A stretch of 64,000 nt of DNA. Origin: Granulicoccus phenolivorans DSM 17626 = NBRC 107789 = JCM 15570. GTDB lineage: Bacteria; Actinomycetota; Actinomycetes; Propionibacteriales; Propionibacteriaceae. The DNA lies in assembly GCF_000423085.1 (NCBI RefSeq), contig NZ_AUHH01000012.1, forward strand, positions 37,688 through 101,687, given 5' to 3'. Shown here in pieces: positions 1 to 8,046 of this stretch. The position numbers and the translations under genes were made by a program. The notes beneath the pieces were generated by a model that saw only the letters and a program-made list of their open reading frames with translations, ran no database searches and was not told where the DNA came from. Positions within the stretch are counted from its first letter, which is position 1. Every line of letters begins with the position of its first letter.

Positions 1-1
1 C

Positions 2-685
2 CTGGCCGAGGACGCCCATCAGCGGATCTATGGGCAGCGGCTGACCCTGTCGAAGTTCGGGTTCGCCGTACGCGGGCGGTCCAGCCGGTTGCGGCTGAAC
101 TACCGGACCACCGCGGAGAACCTGAACCTGGCCCAGCAGGTGCTGGTCGGCGCGGACTGGGTCGACGCCGATGATCAGCCGGAGGATTCCTCGGGGTATC
201 GGTCGGTGCGGCACGGTCCGGAGCCGCGGATCGTGCACACCGCGACGCTGGTCGAGGAGTACGACCGGGCCGCGGAGCTGATCGGGGCCTGGATCCGGGA
301 GACCCAGGAGCAGGGTCGGCCGCTGCAGACGATCGGGATCCTGGTCCGGGATCGGCGACAGCGGGATCTGGTGGTGGCGGCCCTGGCCGAGCGGCGGGTC
401 GGCGTACGCGCGGTGGACAATCAGGGGATCCCGGACGGGCAGCCGGTGGTGCTGACCATGCATCGGGCGAAGGGGACCGAGTTCGCGAAGGTGCTGCTGA
501 TGGGGGTGTCGAAGCAGAACCTGCCCAAGGTGTACGGGAACCTGCCTGCGGAGGAGCTCGATGATGCGGTGCTGCGGGAGCGGGCGTTGCTGTATGTCGC
601 GGCGAGTCGGGCCCGGGATGAGTTGGTGGTCAGTTATGCGGGGGAGGCGAGCCCGTTGATGCCGGAGAATCCCCCGGTCGGCTGA
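2..685 (+). CDS. UvrD/Rep-type DNA helicase, C-terminal part (5' end outside window)
   Basis: The reading frame is open from base 2, so this is the 3' end of a longer gene. The translated start contains EDAHQRIYG and, shortly after, RGRSSRLRLNYRTT, the pattern of superfamily 1 UvrD/Rep helicases around motif IV. Near the end, VVLTMHRAKGTEF and LLYVAASRARDEL match motifs V and VI, with the arginine-finger region. Such enzymes unwind DNA with ATP. The N-terminal Walker A part is not visible. The gene ends at TGA 683-685. A decayed copy of its 3' end lies at 1008-1066. The family is clear; the exact role (repair, restriction accessory or other) is not. Confidence 0.88.
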   Translation: MAEDAHQRIYGQRLTLSKFGFAVRGRSSRLRLNYRTTAENLNLAQQVLVGADWVDADDQPEDSSGYRSVRHGPEPRIVHTATLVEEYDRAAELIGAWIRETQEQGRPLQTIGILVRDRRQRDLVVAALAERRVGVRAVDNQGIPDGQPVVLTMHRAKGTEFAKVLLMGVSKQNLPKVYGNLPAEELDDAVLRERALLYVAASRARDELVVSYAGEASPLMPENPPVG

Positions 686-732
686 TCGGCTGACCGAGTA
701 CCAGGCGGCCAAGGATGTGATGGCCGGAACCC

Positions 733-966
733 TCAGGCGGCAAAGTGCGCAAGGGCCCTGCGAATGGCCTCCGAACGAGACAGATGCTCACGCTCGGCCA
801 GGGCGTCCAGGGCCGCGATCTCCTCAGCGGTGAGCCGTACCGCAATCACCTGCATCGGCTCGGTTCCGCGACCCGGCCGACCCCGCCCACGGGACCTCAA
901 CTCCTCCACGTCGTAGCCGGCCTCGGCTTCGTCGGCCCACTGCTGAATCTGTTCCTCGGTGACCAT
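733..966 (-). CDS. CopG-type ribbon-helix-helix DNA-binding protein
   Basis: A 77-residue protein. Its second half (about residues 39-77) has the ribbon-helix-helix pattern: a short strand, MQVIAVRLT, followed by two helices ending in LSRSEAIRRALAHF. The N-terminal part is charged, with an Arg/Gly-rich linker. ATG 966 is preferred over two upstream TTG codons. A -10-like TACGAT lies six bases before the ATG, suggesting a leaderless transcript. A perfect palindrome (974-984) overlaps this promoter, so autorepression is likely. No toxin gene follows it on the same strand, so it may be a solitary antitoxin-like regulator or an orphan. Confidence 0.75.
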   Translation of the reverse strand: MVTEEQIQQWADEAEAGYDVEELRSRGRGRPGRGTEPMQVIAVRLTAEEIAALDALAEREHLSRSEAIRRALAHFAA

Positions 967-973
967 CAACAAA

Positions 974-984
974 TCGTATTACGA
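974..984. promoter_or_regulatory. Palindromic operator candidate in the CopG gene promoter
   Basis: TCGTA-T-TACGA is a perfect 11-bp inverted repeat overlapping the likely -10 of the leftward gene. Ribbon-helix-helix proteins usually bind such short palindromes in their own promoters, so it is a likely autoregulatory site. Confidence 0.55.
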
Positions 985-1007
985 AAATGTTGGCCGAGCG
1001 GTGGGGG

Positions 1008-1066
1008 TGTACGGCAACCTGCCTGCGGAGGTGAGTTGATGCGAGGCGAGCCTGCTGATGCCGGAC
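1008..1066 (+). pseudogene. Fossil copy of the helicase gene 3' end
   Basis: Bases 1008-1030 match 531-553 of the helicase gene at 22 of 23 positions. After a gap, 1031-1066 resembles about 619-667 (tgagttg, then atgcg, aggcgagcc and tgatgccgga). The orientation is the same as the helicase gene, with internal deletions of roughly 65 and 13 bp. It codes for nothing now. It looks like the remains of a duplication or of an insertion that split the ancestral gene end, with the CopG-type gene lying between the two copies. Confidence 0.75.
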
Positions 1067-1101
1067 GGCGATGGACCCTCAATAGGTGAGCTGACCTGAC
1101 A

Positions 1102-1154
1102 CATCCAGAAAACGTGTTAAGTTTTCCAGGATTTTTTAACACGTTTGCTGGATG
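1102..1154. promoter_or_regulatory. Long inverted repeat upstream of the Fic gene
   Basis: Arms at 1102-1120 and 1136-1154 are 19 nt each and pair at all but one position (core AAACGTGTTAA / TTAACACGTTT), with a 15-nt AT-rich spacer. The repeat ends 18 bp before the fic start codon. It may be an operator for the winged-helix domain carried by the Fic protein itself, or a hairpin in the mRNA leader. Confidence 0.7.
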
Positions 1155-1172
1155 CGTTGAAAGAGATGACAG

Positions 1173-2255
1173 ATGGTCTGGAGTGCCGGGACTCCCTTCA
1201 ATGACCTTCCGCCGCTGCCGCCGCGGGGGCTCGATCTTGAGCCCAAGGTCGTCCTCAAGGCCACGGTGGAAGCCCGGACTGCCCTGGCGACGCTGGCCCA
1301 GGCCGGGCAGTTGCTGCCCAACCCGAACGTCCTGATCCATGCGGTGCCGATTCTGGAGGCGCAGGCCAGTTCGGAGATCGAGAACATCGTGACCACCGCC
1401 GACGAGCTCTTCAAGCACGTCGACACCGGGGAAGGTGACCACGCCACGAAAGAAGCCCTGCGTTATCGCAGCGCGCTCTTCGCGGGCGTCGAGTCCATCA
1501 GAAGCCGACCTCTCACGGCCAGGACCGCGGCTGCCATCTGCTCCGAGTTGCAGGGACGCGAGATGGATGTCCGTGCAGTCCCCGGCACGAGGATCGCGAA
1601 TCCGACAACGCGCGAGGTCGTCTACGCACCTCCGGAAGGTGCAGGTCTCATCCGGGAGAAACTCGCGGACTGGGAACGCTTCGTGCACGCGCAGGACGAC
1701 TTGGATCCGCTGGTGCGGATGTCAGTGGCGCACTACCAATTCGAGGCGATTCACCCGTTCCATGACGGCAACGGCCGCACCGGTCGGGTCATCAATATCT
1801 TGATGTTGATCGAGGCCGGCCTGCTCCACGACCCGATCCTGTACCTGTCTCGTGGAATTATCGCCCGCAAGAACGACTACTACCGACTCCTGCGCGCAGT
1901 CACTGCCGAGGTTGCCTGGATCGAGTGGATCCTATACATGCTCGAGGTCGTCGAGGAGTCCGCTTCCTCGACGACGCGGAAGATCGGAGCGATCAAGGCG
2001 TGTCAGGACGACATTGCGGAACGAGCCCGCGTCGCCACGCCCGGCGGCCGCGACGCCCAATTCCTCAATGTGCTGTTCGAGCAGCCATATTGCCGAATCG
2101 GCACTGTCGTCGAGCGATGCGAGGTGTCTCGGCAGACGGCGTCGTCGTGGCTCCATGCGCTGGTGGAGGCGGGACTTCTCCGCGAGGTCAAGATCGGCCG
2201 AGAGTTGCTGTTCGTCAACCACGAGTTCCTTGAGGTGCTCGCCCGCTCGGAATAG
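1173..2255 (+). CDS. Fic family protein (predicted AMP-transferase) with C-terminal winged helix
   Basis: 360 residues. The catalytic Fic motif HPFHDGNGRTGR is complete at about 194-205, with the His base and the Arg residues. An N-terminal inhibitory motif, SSEIEN (about 66-71), fits the [S/T]xxxE[G/N] pattern of self-inhibited class II Fic proteins. It is preceded by the family-typical N-terminal domain. The last 80 residues look like a winged helix (ETASSW-type turn, here SRQTASSWLHALVEAGLL). Fic enzymes transfer AMP from ATP to protein hydroxyls; the target here is unknown. The start ATG has AAAGAG upstream. The long inverted repeat just upstream suggests autoregulation. No antitoxin gene is adjacent, as expected when the inhibitory helix is built in. 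Confidence 0.9.
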   Translation: MVWSAGTPFNDLPPLPPRGLDLEPKVVLKATVEARTALATLAQAGQLLPNPNVLIHAVPILEAQASSEIENIVTTADELFKHVDTGEGDHATKEALRYRSALFAGVESIRSRPLTARTAAAICSELQGREMDVRAVPGTRIANPTTREVVYAPPEGAGLIREKLADWERFVHAQDDLDPLVRMSVAHYQFEAIHPFHDGNGRTGRVINILMLIEAGLLHDPILYLSRGIIARKNDYYRLLRAVTAEVAWIEWILYMLEVVEESASSTTRKIGAIKACQDDIAERARVATPGGRDAQFLNVLFEQPYCRIGTVVERCEVSRQTASSWLHALVEAGLLREVKIGRELLFVNHEFLEVLARSE

Positions 2256-2310
2256 CAGGTTAAGTCCAGGTGTCGGGCCCAGGTGAAAGTAATTATCCTA
2301 TATTGGATCA

Positions 2311-2937
2311 ATGAAGATGAAAAGCGTAACCTCGCTGGTGGTGAACATCGACCAGCGCCGGAGTCGGCGTGATGCGGATCGGGTGCCCGACCTGCTGGTT
2401 GCGCTGGCGGGGATCGGCGTACGGCTCGGGTTCGAACGGACCGCCGGGGACGAGGTGCAGGCGCTGGCCGACGACCCCACTGTCGCCGCCTTGGTGATTG
2501 AGGCGGTCGCTCGGCTCACCGTGGTGGGCGGGGGACCGGGGTGGCGGATCGGGTTCGGGATCGGGGCGGTGGAGGATCCGGGCGTCTCCTCGACCCGGGC
2601 AGCGCGCGGGTCGGCGTACCTGGCGGCGCGCGAAGCGCTCGAAGCGGCCGAACGACAGCCCGGCCGGCTCGCACTGCGCGGTGCCGCGGACGTGGACCCG
2701 GCGCGGATCCGGTACGCCGAGACCGGGCTGCAGTTGCTGCGCGGCCTGTACGGGCGTCGCTCGGCCACAGGCTGGGAAGTCACGGACCTACTCGCGGAGT
2801 TGAAGGATCAATCGGCCGTCGCGGCCAGACTGCAGGTCTCTGAGTCGGCGGTTTCGCAGAGGCTCGAACGGGCTGAACACCGCCTCGGCCCTTCCACCGC
2901 AGCTATGGCGGAATATCTGGTGAATAAGCTGCTGTAG
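2311..2937 (+). CDS. SatD-like protein with C-terminal helix-turn-helix
   Basis: 208 residues. The N-terminal half (VVNIDQRRSRR, FERTAGDEVQ, GWRIGFGIGAVE, STRAARG) resembles the SatD family, named after a Streptococcus mutans acid-tolerance locus whose biochemical role is not established. The last 45 residues (ARLQVSESAVSQRLERAEHR) form a helix-turn-helix like a sigma region 4. A TATATT -10 element sits six bases before the ATG, so the mRNA is probably leaderless. A membrane protein gene follows after about 110 bp, a pairing also usual for SatD. The family call is tentative; a function cannot be given. Confidence 0.6.
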   Translation: MKMKSVTSLVVNIDQRRSRRDADRVPDLLVALAGIGVRLGFERTAGDEVQALADDPTVAALVIEAVARLTVVGGGPGWRIGFGIGAVEDPGVSSTRAARGSAYLAAREALEAAERQPGRLALRGAADVDPARIRYAETGLQLLRGLYGRRSATGWEVTDLLAELKDQSAVAARLQVSESAVSQRLERAEHRLGPSTAAMAEYLVNKLL

Positions 2938-2969
2938 CTCTGGGGACCCGGTGGCTGGCGATGGCTGTG

Positions 2970-2989
2970 CTTAAGGAAATCACCTTAAG
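2970..2989. promoter_or_regulatory. Perfect inverted repeat CTTAAGG-N6-CCTTAAG
   Basis: Seven-base arms at 2970-2976 and 2983-2989 are perfectly complementary with a 6-nt spacer. The repeat lies between the SatD-like gene and the membrane protein gene, about 55 bp before the latter. It is AT-rich against a GC-rich background, which favours an operator over a terminator. The helix-turn-helix protein encoded just upstream is an obvious candidate to bind it. Confidence 0.6.
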
Positions 2990-3044
2990 ATGAAGCAATG
3001 AAGTCGGAGCGCTGTATGCACCACACCAGCGGCGGCCGGCGCCA

Positions 3045-3554
3045 GTGAGTGTGTTGCTGTGCATTGCGGTGAGCGCCCTGGCGGTCGCCGGTCTTGTCGG
3101 TTGTCGTCCGCAGATCCGAGCGCGTCGCGACCGCCATCTTCGCGACTATGGACTCGCGTGCATCATCCTGTACGCCGTTTGCTTGATCCTGGCTGCCCTG
3201 GCCCCGAACCTGACCGGCCCCCTAAGACTGTGGTTGGTGTTCGCCGTGATCGTGGCCGCTGTGTTCGGTGGAGGCCCGTTCGTCGTGCTAGTGGTGCGCA
3301 TCTCAGGCTTGAAGGGGGACGCCAAGGAGCAGCCGTCCCTGCCAGGGTCAGCAGTCATCGGCATGGTTGAGCGTGGAAGTTTCATCGTCGCTCTGATCCT
3401 TGGCCTCACCGATGTGGCTGCGGTCCTGGTGGGTGTGAAGGCTTTGGGGGTGTACGCGGCGAGGGACGATCACCGGATCCCCGCTTTCCGGGTCTTGGGC
3501 ACGCTGCTGAGTATCAGTTGGGCTTTGGCGCTGTTCGCTCTGCTCAAGGTCTAG
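3045..3554 (+). CDS. Small integral membrane protein, unknown function
   Basis: 169 residues with about five hydrophobic segments (roughly 1-20, 35-52, 61-85, 108-132 and 145-168) separated by short charged loops such as RPQIRARRDRHLRD. The chosen GTG at 3045 gives a first membrane segment directly at the N-terminus. No clear Shine-Dalgarno sequence is visible. It lies downstream of the SatD-like gene with an inverted repeat between them, and ends at a strong hairpin. No enzyme or transporter signature was recognised. It may work with the SatD-like protein, but this is inferred from position only. Confidence 0.65.
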   Translation: MSVLLCIAVSALAVAGLVGCRPQIRARRDRHLRDYGLACIILYAVCLILAALAPNLTGPLRLWLVFAVIVAAVFGGGPFVVLVVRISGLKGDAKEQPSLPGSAVIGMVERGSFIVALILGLTDVAAVLVGVKALGVYAARDDHRIPAFRVLGTLLSISWALALFALLKV

Positions 3555-3560
3555 GCGGAG

Positions 3561-3581
3561 CGAGCGGTCCGCGACCGCTCG
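3561..3581 (+). terminator. Hairpin after the membrane protein gene
   Basis: CGAGCGGTC and GACCGCTCG form a perfect 9-bp stem with a 3-nt loop, six bases after the stop codon. There is no T-run, as is common for actinobacterial terminators. Confidence 0.65.
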
Positions 3582-3721
3582 TGACAGGCAGGCGACATTC
3601 GTTGCGCCACAGGCCACTTTCTGGGCCCCTTTCACGATCTGACGTCACCTTCCTGTCAGCGTCGCGGGGGAGCCGGGCTGGCGTACTGGCTCATCCGGCT
3701 GTTCTGACCCCGCGACCCCCC

Positions 3722-3816
3722 TGGTCATCCAGCGTCACCCTGGTCATCCAGCGTCACCCCGGTCATCCAGCGTCACCCCGGTCATCTAGCGTCACCCCGG
3801 GGCATCCGGCGTCCCG
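3722..3816. repeat. 19-bp tandem repeat, about five units (repeat island A, family 1)
   Basis: Units start near 3722, 3741, 3760, 3779 and 3798. The consensus is YGGTCATCCAGCGTCACCC; the first three differ at one base, the fourth has one further change and the fifth is degenerate. An inverted copy follows at 3842-3860. The same sequence type recurs at about 49112-49145 in the second island. It is noncoding. Confidence 0.85.
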
Positions 3817-3860
3817 GCGCACCGAAGCTCCCTTGCCTTTCGGGACGCTGGATGACCGGG
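3803..3860. repeat. Hairpin repeat with conserved loop GGCGCACCGAAGCT (family 1)
   Basis: CATCCGGCGTCCCG (3803-3816) pairs with CGGGACGCTGGATG (3840-3853) at 13 of 14 positions. The loop contains GGCGCACCGAAGCT, which recurs in a hairpin with the same arm type at 49134-49177. Matching arms and loop at two distant places indicate a dispersed palindromic element rather than chance. Confidence 0.8.
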
Positions 3861-4098
3861 CGGCCGCCGGATCGACTCATCCCGGCCGGCCGAACTCGAC
3901 CGGCCGCCCAGCCACACCGGATGCCGGGCTGTGCTCTCCGGACCGGAGGCCGGGACGGCGTATTCGGTGTTCCCGCGACAGGAAGCTCAGCGCTGGCCGC
4001 TCCGGCGATGGCTTCGGACATCCAGCGACAGCGAAAGCTTCCTGCGGGGTGTCGCAACGGTCGCGGGAAACATTTGGGCCTGCTGGGTGACCGGAGCC

Positions 4099-4224
4099 GT
4101 CGCGGGAACGGGCCTCCCCGATTTACCTGTCGCGGGAACGGGCCTCCCCGATTTACCTGTCGCGGGAAGGACACCCCCGGTTTTTCCCGTCGCGGGAAGT
4201 GGCCACCCGGAGCTGTCGCGGCTC
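4099..4224. repeat. 30-bp period repeat array headed by GTCGCGGGAA (island A, family 2)
   Basis: GTCGCGGGAA begins at 4099, 4129, 4159 and 4189; a shortened copy, GTCGCGG, begins at 4215. The first two units are identical over 30 bp. The third and fourth keep the head and diverge in the tail. Related single copies lie upstream (around 3971-3985 and 4061-4070). The right end runs into the last codons of the convergent flavoprotein gene (stop at 4223). The same unit in inverse orientation forms the array at 48361-48518. Confidence 0.85.
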
Positions 4225-5641
4225 AGGCCGGCCAGCGGAACTCGGTCGGCAGCCCGTCCAGCAACCGCAACCACAGTTCACTCGCGGTCGGATAACTCGG
4301 CACCGCATGCCGCAGGACCTCGGTCGGCACCTGCCCGACGATCGCGATCGTCGCCGCCTGCAGCAACTCCCCGGCCTCCGGACCCACGAACGACGCCCCC
4401 AGCACCCGGTGCGTGGCCCGGTCCACGACCAACTTGGCCATCCCGTGCGCGTCCTCGCGCAGCAGTGAGGCACCGCTGGCCGCTCCCCACGGCACCTCGA
4501 TCGCCTCGACGTCGTGCCCGGCGTCGCGGGCCGCCTGCTCGGTCAGCCCGACCCAGGCCACCTGCGGGGTGGTGAACACCACCTGCGGGACCGGCACCTG
4601 CTCCGGTACCGGCTGGGGTGTACGCCCACTCGCCGCGGCCGCGATCCGCTCGCCGATCACCCGGGCGCGATACTTGCCCCAGTGCGTCAACGGCGCCTCC
4701 CCGGAGGCATCCCCGACCGCGATCAACCACTCCGGCGCGTCCCCGGCATCCTCGGGCAGACCCACGTCGGCCAACCGCGGCCGCCGGCCGGTGGCCACCA
4801 GGATCTCATCGGCGACCAGTTCCTCGGCCCCCAGGCGTACCGTCACCGGGCCGCCGTGAATCCGGCCCAGGCCGGTGTCGGCGACCTCCTCGCGGACACA
4901 CTCGGTCACCTCGGCGCCGAACCGCACCGTCACCCCAGCTTCGGTCAGCGCCTGCCGCACATGCTCGCCCGCGGCCGGTTCGGCCCGATCCAGCAGCCGG
5001 TCGCCGCGGACCAGCAGGGTCACCCGCGACCCGAGCGCCCGCAGCCAGGTCGCCGCCTCGCAGGCGACCACGCCGCCGCCGATGATCACCAGCCGAGCCG
5101 GAATCTCCCGTACGCCGGTGGCGTCCCGCGATCCCCACGCCGCGACCCCGGCGTACAACTCGGGCACGGTCGGGCTGCTCCCGGTCGCCAGCACCACATG
5201 CCGGCGGGCGGTCACCAAGACCTCGCCCTCGGCGGTCGTCACCGTCACCTGCCGCTCCCCGCTCAACCGGCCGTGACCACGGATCACCGGGATCCCGGCG
5301 CCCTCGGCCCACCCGACCTGGCCCGCGTCGTTGTAGTCCGATACCCAGTAGTCGCGGCGGCGCAGCAGCGCGTCGCGATCCAACTGGGCCCCGGTCACCC
5401 CCGGCAGATGGTGCGCGGTCTCCACCACGTCGACCGGGCGCAGCAGGGCCTTGCTGGGCATGCACGCCCAGTAGGAACACTCACCGCCGACCAGTTCGGC
5501 CTCGATCAGCACCGACGTGAGTTCGGTGCCCTCGGTGGCATACTGGGCGATGTTCTCACCGACCGGCCCGGCGCCGATCACGACGATGTCGAAGGTCCGG
5601 GGGTCGCTCTCCGGGGGACGGGTATCAGGGTTCTGAGCCAT
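4223..5641 (-). CDS. Class I pyridine nucleotide-disulfide oxidoreductase (dihydrolipoyl dehydrogenase-like)
   Basis: 472 residues, the usual length of the family. An FAD-binding GxGxxG ([11 protein letters not shown]) opens the protein. The redox pair is CSYWAC (Cys55 and Cys60) in [14 protein letters not shown] second Rossmann motif ([13 protein letters not shown]) binds NAD(P)H, and ATGRRP plus AVGDASG complete the fold. The C-terminal motif reads VPSYPTASE, where the catalytic His of HPTxSE is Tyr. It is therefore probably not a standard lipoamide dehydrogenase; quinone reductase-type relatives such as mycobacterial LpdA are an alternative. ATG 5641 has AGGATGGAG upstream and is preferred over an earlier TTG. 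Confidence 0.85.
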   Translation of the reverse strand: MAQNPDTRPPESDPRTFDIVVIGAGPVGENIAQYATEGTELTSVLIEAELVGGECSYWACMPSKALLRPVDVVETAHHLPGVTGAQLDRDALLRRRDYWVSDYNDAGQVGWAEGAGIPVIRGHGRLSGERQVTVTTAEGEVLVTARRHVVLATGSSPTVPELYAGVAAWGSRDATGVREIPARLVIIGGGVVACEAATWLRALGSRVTLLVRGDRLLDRAEPAAGEHVRQALTEAGVTVRFGAEVTECVREEVADTGLGRIHGGPVTVRLGAEELVADEILVATGRRPRLADVGLPEDAGDAPEWLIAVGDASGEAPLTHWGKYRARVIGERIAAAASGRTPQPVPEQVPVPQVVFTTPQVAWVGLTEQAARDAGHDVEAIEVPWGAASGASLLREDAHGMAKLVVDRATHRVLGASFVGPEAGELLQAATIAIVGQVPTEVLRHAVPSYPTASELWLRLLDGLPTEFRWPA

Positions 5642-5847
5642 GCTCCATCCTCGCAAGCCGCCCGGAGTTTCCCTTCCGGGGGTCGTTCATGGCACAATTG
5701 CGGGCGCATTCGACGTTTCGCGGTGCCCTCTCACCCCGCCGGAACGCGAATCCATCCGAGGATCGATCGCTGTGCCCCACACGGCGAACCCGATGCTCAC
5801 CCGTCCACCCCGAACCGTTCGGGGTAATCCATAGGAGATCCACAAAC

Positions 5848-6297
5848 GTGGCTGTCAAGATTCGTCTGAAGCGCATGGGCGCCATCCGGTCGCCCCATTA
5901 CCGCATCGTCGTCATGGACTCGCGCAAGAAGCGCGACGGCCGTGCCATCGAGGAGATCGGGCTGTACCACCCGAAGAACGACCCCTCGGTCATCCAGGTC
6001 GACTCCGAGCGGGCGCAGTACTGGCTCAGCGTCGGCGCGCAGCCGACCGAGGCCGTCGTCGCCATCTTCAAGCGCTCCGGTGACTGGCAGAAGTTCACCG
6101 GCGACACCTCCGCCTCCGGGATCGACCCGCAGCCGGAGAAGGCCGACAAGCTGGAGATCTTCAACAAGGCGCTGGCCAACGACGGCTCGAACCCGACCGT
6201 CGCCGCCTTCGCCTCGAAGAAGGCCGAGGAGGCCAAGGCTGCCGCCGAGGCTCCGGCCGAAGCTGAGGCCCCGGCCGACGACACCACCGAGGCCTGA
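5848..6297 (+). CDS. rpsP: 30S ribosomal protein bS16
   Basis: 149 residues starting at GTG 5848, eleven bases after the AGGAG of ATAGGAGATCC. The first 80 residues ([20 protein letters not shown], then [12 protein letters not shown]) are canonical bS16, which helps assemble the 5' domain of the 30S subunit. An Ala/Glu-rich tail of about 50 residues ([18 protein letters not shown]) extends the C-terminus, as is common in actinobacteria. It heads the conserved rpsP-khpA-rimM-trmD order. The long upstream in-frame extension to 5689 is not needed and lacks the Shine-Dalgarno. Confidence 0.97.
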   Translation: MAVKIRLKRMGAIRSPHYRIVVMDSRKKRDGRAIEEIGLYHPKNDPSVIQVDSERAQYWLSVGAQPTEAVVAIFKRSGDWQKFTGDTSASGIDPQPEKADKLEIFNKALANDGSNPTVAAFASKKAEEAKAAAEAPAEAEAPADDTTEA

Positions 6298-6299
6298 TC

Positions 6300-6557
6300 A
6301 TGTTGGCCGACGCGCTGGACCACCTGGTCCGAGGCATCGTCACCCATCCCGAGGACGTCCGGGTCAAGGACAAGGACCTGCGTCGCGGCCGGATGCTCGA
6401 GGTACGGGTGCATCCGGAGGACATCGGCAAGGTGATCGGCCGTCAGGGCCGCACCGCCGGGGCCCTGCGTACGGTGATCGCCGCCCTGGCCGGGCGGGAG
6501 CAGGTCCGCGTCGACTTCGTCGATGTCGACAAGCGGACCACCAAGCGCCGCTACTGA
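6300..6557 (+). CDS. khpA: KH-domain RNA-binding protein KhpA
   Basis: 85 residues. The single KH domain carries the GxxG loop as IGRQGRTAGALR. The start ATG is two bases after the rpsP stop, so the two are translationally linked. KhpA proteins bind RNA, often with KhpB, and affect cell envelope gene expression and cell division in Gram-positive bacteria. Position between rpsP and rimM is the standard one. Confidence 0.95.
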   Translation: MLADALDHLVRGIVTHPEDVRVKDKDLRRGRMLEVRVHPEDIGKVIGRQGRTAGALRTVIAALAGREQVRVDFVDVDKRTTKRRY

Positions 6558-6707
6558 CGGTGAGCCGCTCTGCGCAGCGGCGAGGGCTCAGTGGCCACGG
6601 CTGATCTGAACCGCGGAAAGTGGGCGTCATCGATCCAACGGGTCGGTGGCGCCCACCACTGTCTGCACGACCGGCGGGCGCAACCCGGGGCACCACAGAG
6701 GAGAACC

Positions 6708-7253
6708 ATGAGCGACATCGACGTGATCGTCGGCCGGATCGGCCGGGCCCACGGCATCCGCGGCGACCTGCTGGTCGAACCGTTGACCGACGAACCCGAC
6801 CGGCGGTTCGCGCCCGGGCAGAAACTCACCGAGGACGGCGGTCCGCGCAGCTGGACGGTCCGCGATTCCCGCTGGCACAGCGGCAAACTGGTGGTGAGTC
6901 TGGTCGAGGTGGCCGACCGCACCGCGGCGGAGGCGCTGCGCGGGGTCCGGGTCGCGGCCCGGGTGCCCGCCGAACAGACCCCCGAGGACGCCGAGGAGTA
7001 CTACGACCGGCACCTGATCGGGCTCACCGTGCTCAGTGCCGGTACGCCGCGCGGCACCGTCGCCGGGGTGCTGCACCAGGCGCAGGATCTGCTGGAGATC
7101 CGGATGAGCGACGGTGCGACCCGGCTGGTCCCGTTCGTGGCGGCGCTGGTGCCCGAGGTCGACCTGGCCGCCGGCACTGTGACCGTCGCGGACCTGCCCG
7201 GCCTGCTGGCCGACGAACCCGATGAGCCCGGGGACGGGGACGCGCCGGCATGA
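6708..7253 (+). CDS. rimM: Ribosome maturation factor RimM
   Basis: 181 residues. The N-terminal RimM domain begins [20 protein letters not shown] and the PRC-barrel domain follows ([24 protein letters not shown]). It assists 16S rRNA 3' domain processing and 30S assembly by binding uS19. ATG 6708 has AGAGGAGA upstream, so the earlier in-frame GTG at 6591 is rejected. About 150 noncoding bases separate it from khpA, with a small hairpin (GCCGCT/AGCGGC near 6566-6583). It overlaps trmD by 4 bp. Confidence 0.96.
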   Translation: MSDIDVIVGRIGRAHGIRGDLLVEPLTDEPDRRFAPGQKLTEDGGPRSWTVRDSRWHSGKLVVSLVEVADRTAAEALRGVRVAARVPAEQTPEDAEEYYDRHLIGLTVLSAGTPRGTVAGVLHQAQDLLEIRMSDGATRLVPFVAALVPEVDLAAGTVTVADLPGLLADEPDEPGDGDAPA

Positions 7254-7936
7254 AGTTCGATATCGTCTCCATCTTCCCGGACTACTTCGCTCCGCTGCAG
7301 TTGTCCCTGGTCGGCAAGGCCATCGAGAACGGCCTGATCGACGTGGCGGTGCACGACCTGCGCACCTGGACCCACGATCGGCATCGGACCGTGGACGATA
7401 CCCCCTACGGCGGTGGTGCCGGAATGGTGATGAAACCCGAACCGTGGGGGGAGGCGCTGGACGAGCTGATCAGACCACAGTCTCGATTGGTGATCCCGAC
7501 CCCGAGCGGGATTCCCTTCAGCCAGGCCAAGGCGTACGAACTCGCCGAGGCGGAGCATCTGGTGTTCGCGTGCGGTCGCTACGAGGGGATCGACGCGCGG
7601 GTGGCGGCGTACGCCCGCCAGCGGGTGCCGGTGGAGGAGATCAGCATCGGCGACTACGTCCTGAACGGGGGAGAGGTCGCGGTGCTGGCGATGCTGGAAG
7701 CGGTGGTGCGGCTGATTCCGGGGGTTATCGGCAATCCGGAGTCGCTGGCCGAGGAGTCCCATTCGGCAGGTCAGGACGGCCTGCTGGAGTACCCCGTGTA
7801 CACCAAACCGCCACTGTGGCGCGGCCTCGAGGTGCCCGAGGTGCTGTTCTCCGGGCACCACGCCCGGATCGCCGAGTGGCGGCGGGAACAGGCCGAGGAG
7901 CTCACCCGCAACCGCCGGCCGGACCTGTTGAACTAA
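7250..7936 (+). CDS. trmD: tRNA (guanine-N1)-methyltransferase TrmD
   Basis: 228 residues. It has the SPOUT trefoil-knot signatures: [29 protein letters not shown] and [11 protein letters not shown]. It methylates G37 of tRNAs that read CNN/CCG-type codons, preventing +1 frameshifting. The last residues [12 protein letters not shown] are typical. It is translationally coupled to rimM by an ATGA overlap. Confidence 0.97.
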   Translation: MKFDIVSIFPDYFAPLQLSLVGKAIENGLIDVAVHDLRTWTHDRHRTVDDTPYGGGAGMVMKPEPWGEALDELIRPQSRLVIPTPSGIPFSQAKAYELAEAEHLVFACGRYEGIDARVAAYARQRVPVEEISIGDYVLNGGEVAVLAMLEAVVRLIPGVIGNPESLAEESHSAGQDGLLEYPVYTKPPLWRGLEVPEVLFSGHHARIAEWRREQAEELTRNRRPDLLN

Positions 7937-8046
7937 GGTTCACCTACCTCTGTCATCGGTTCGGGGGACACCGGCTCGGCGATTTCTGTTGGCCCTTGCG
8001 GCGGCCTAGCATGTAGCGCGTACATGCCTGTCAGCAGGAGGAATTC

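Noticed and set aside
2998..3048. 16-codon open frame overlapping the start of the membrane protein gene
   Set aside because: It overlaps the GTG start and might couple translation, but it has no conserved content that can be judged and no clear Shine-Dalgarno.
4099..4220. CRISPR-like periodic repeat
   Set aside because: Units are 30 bp with no unique spacers between them; the variable parts are degenerate versions of one tail. No cas genes are near.
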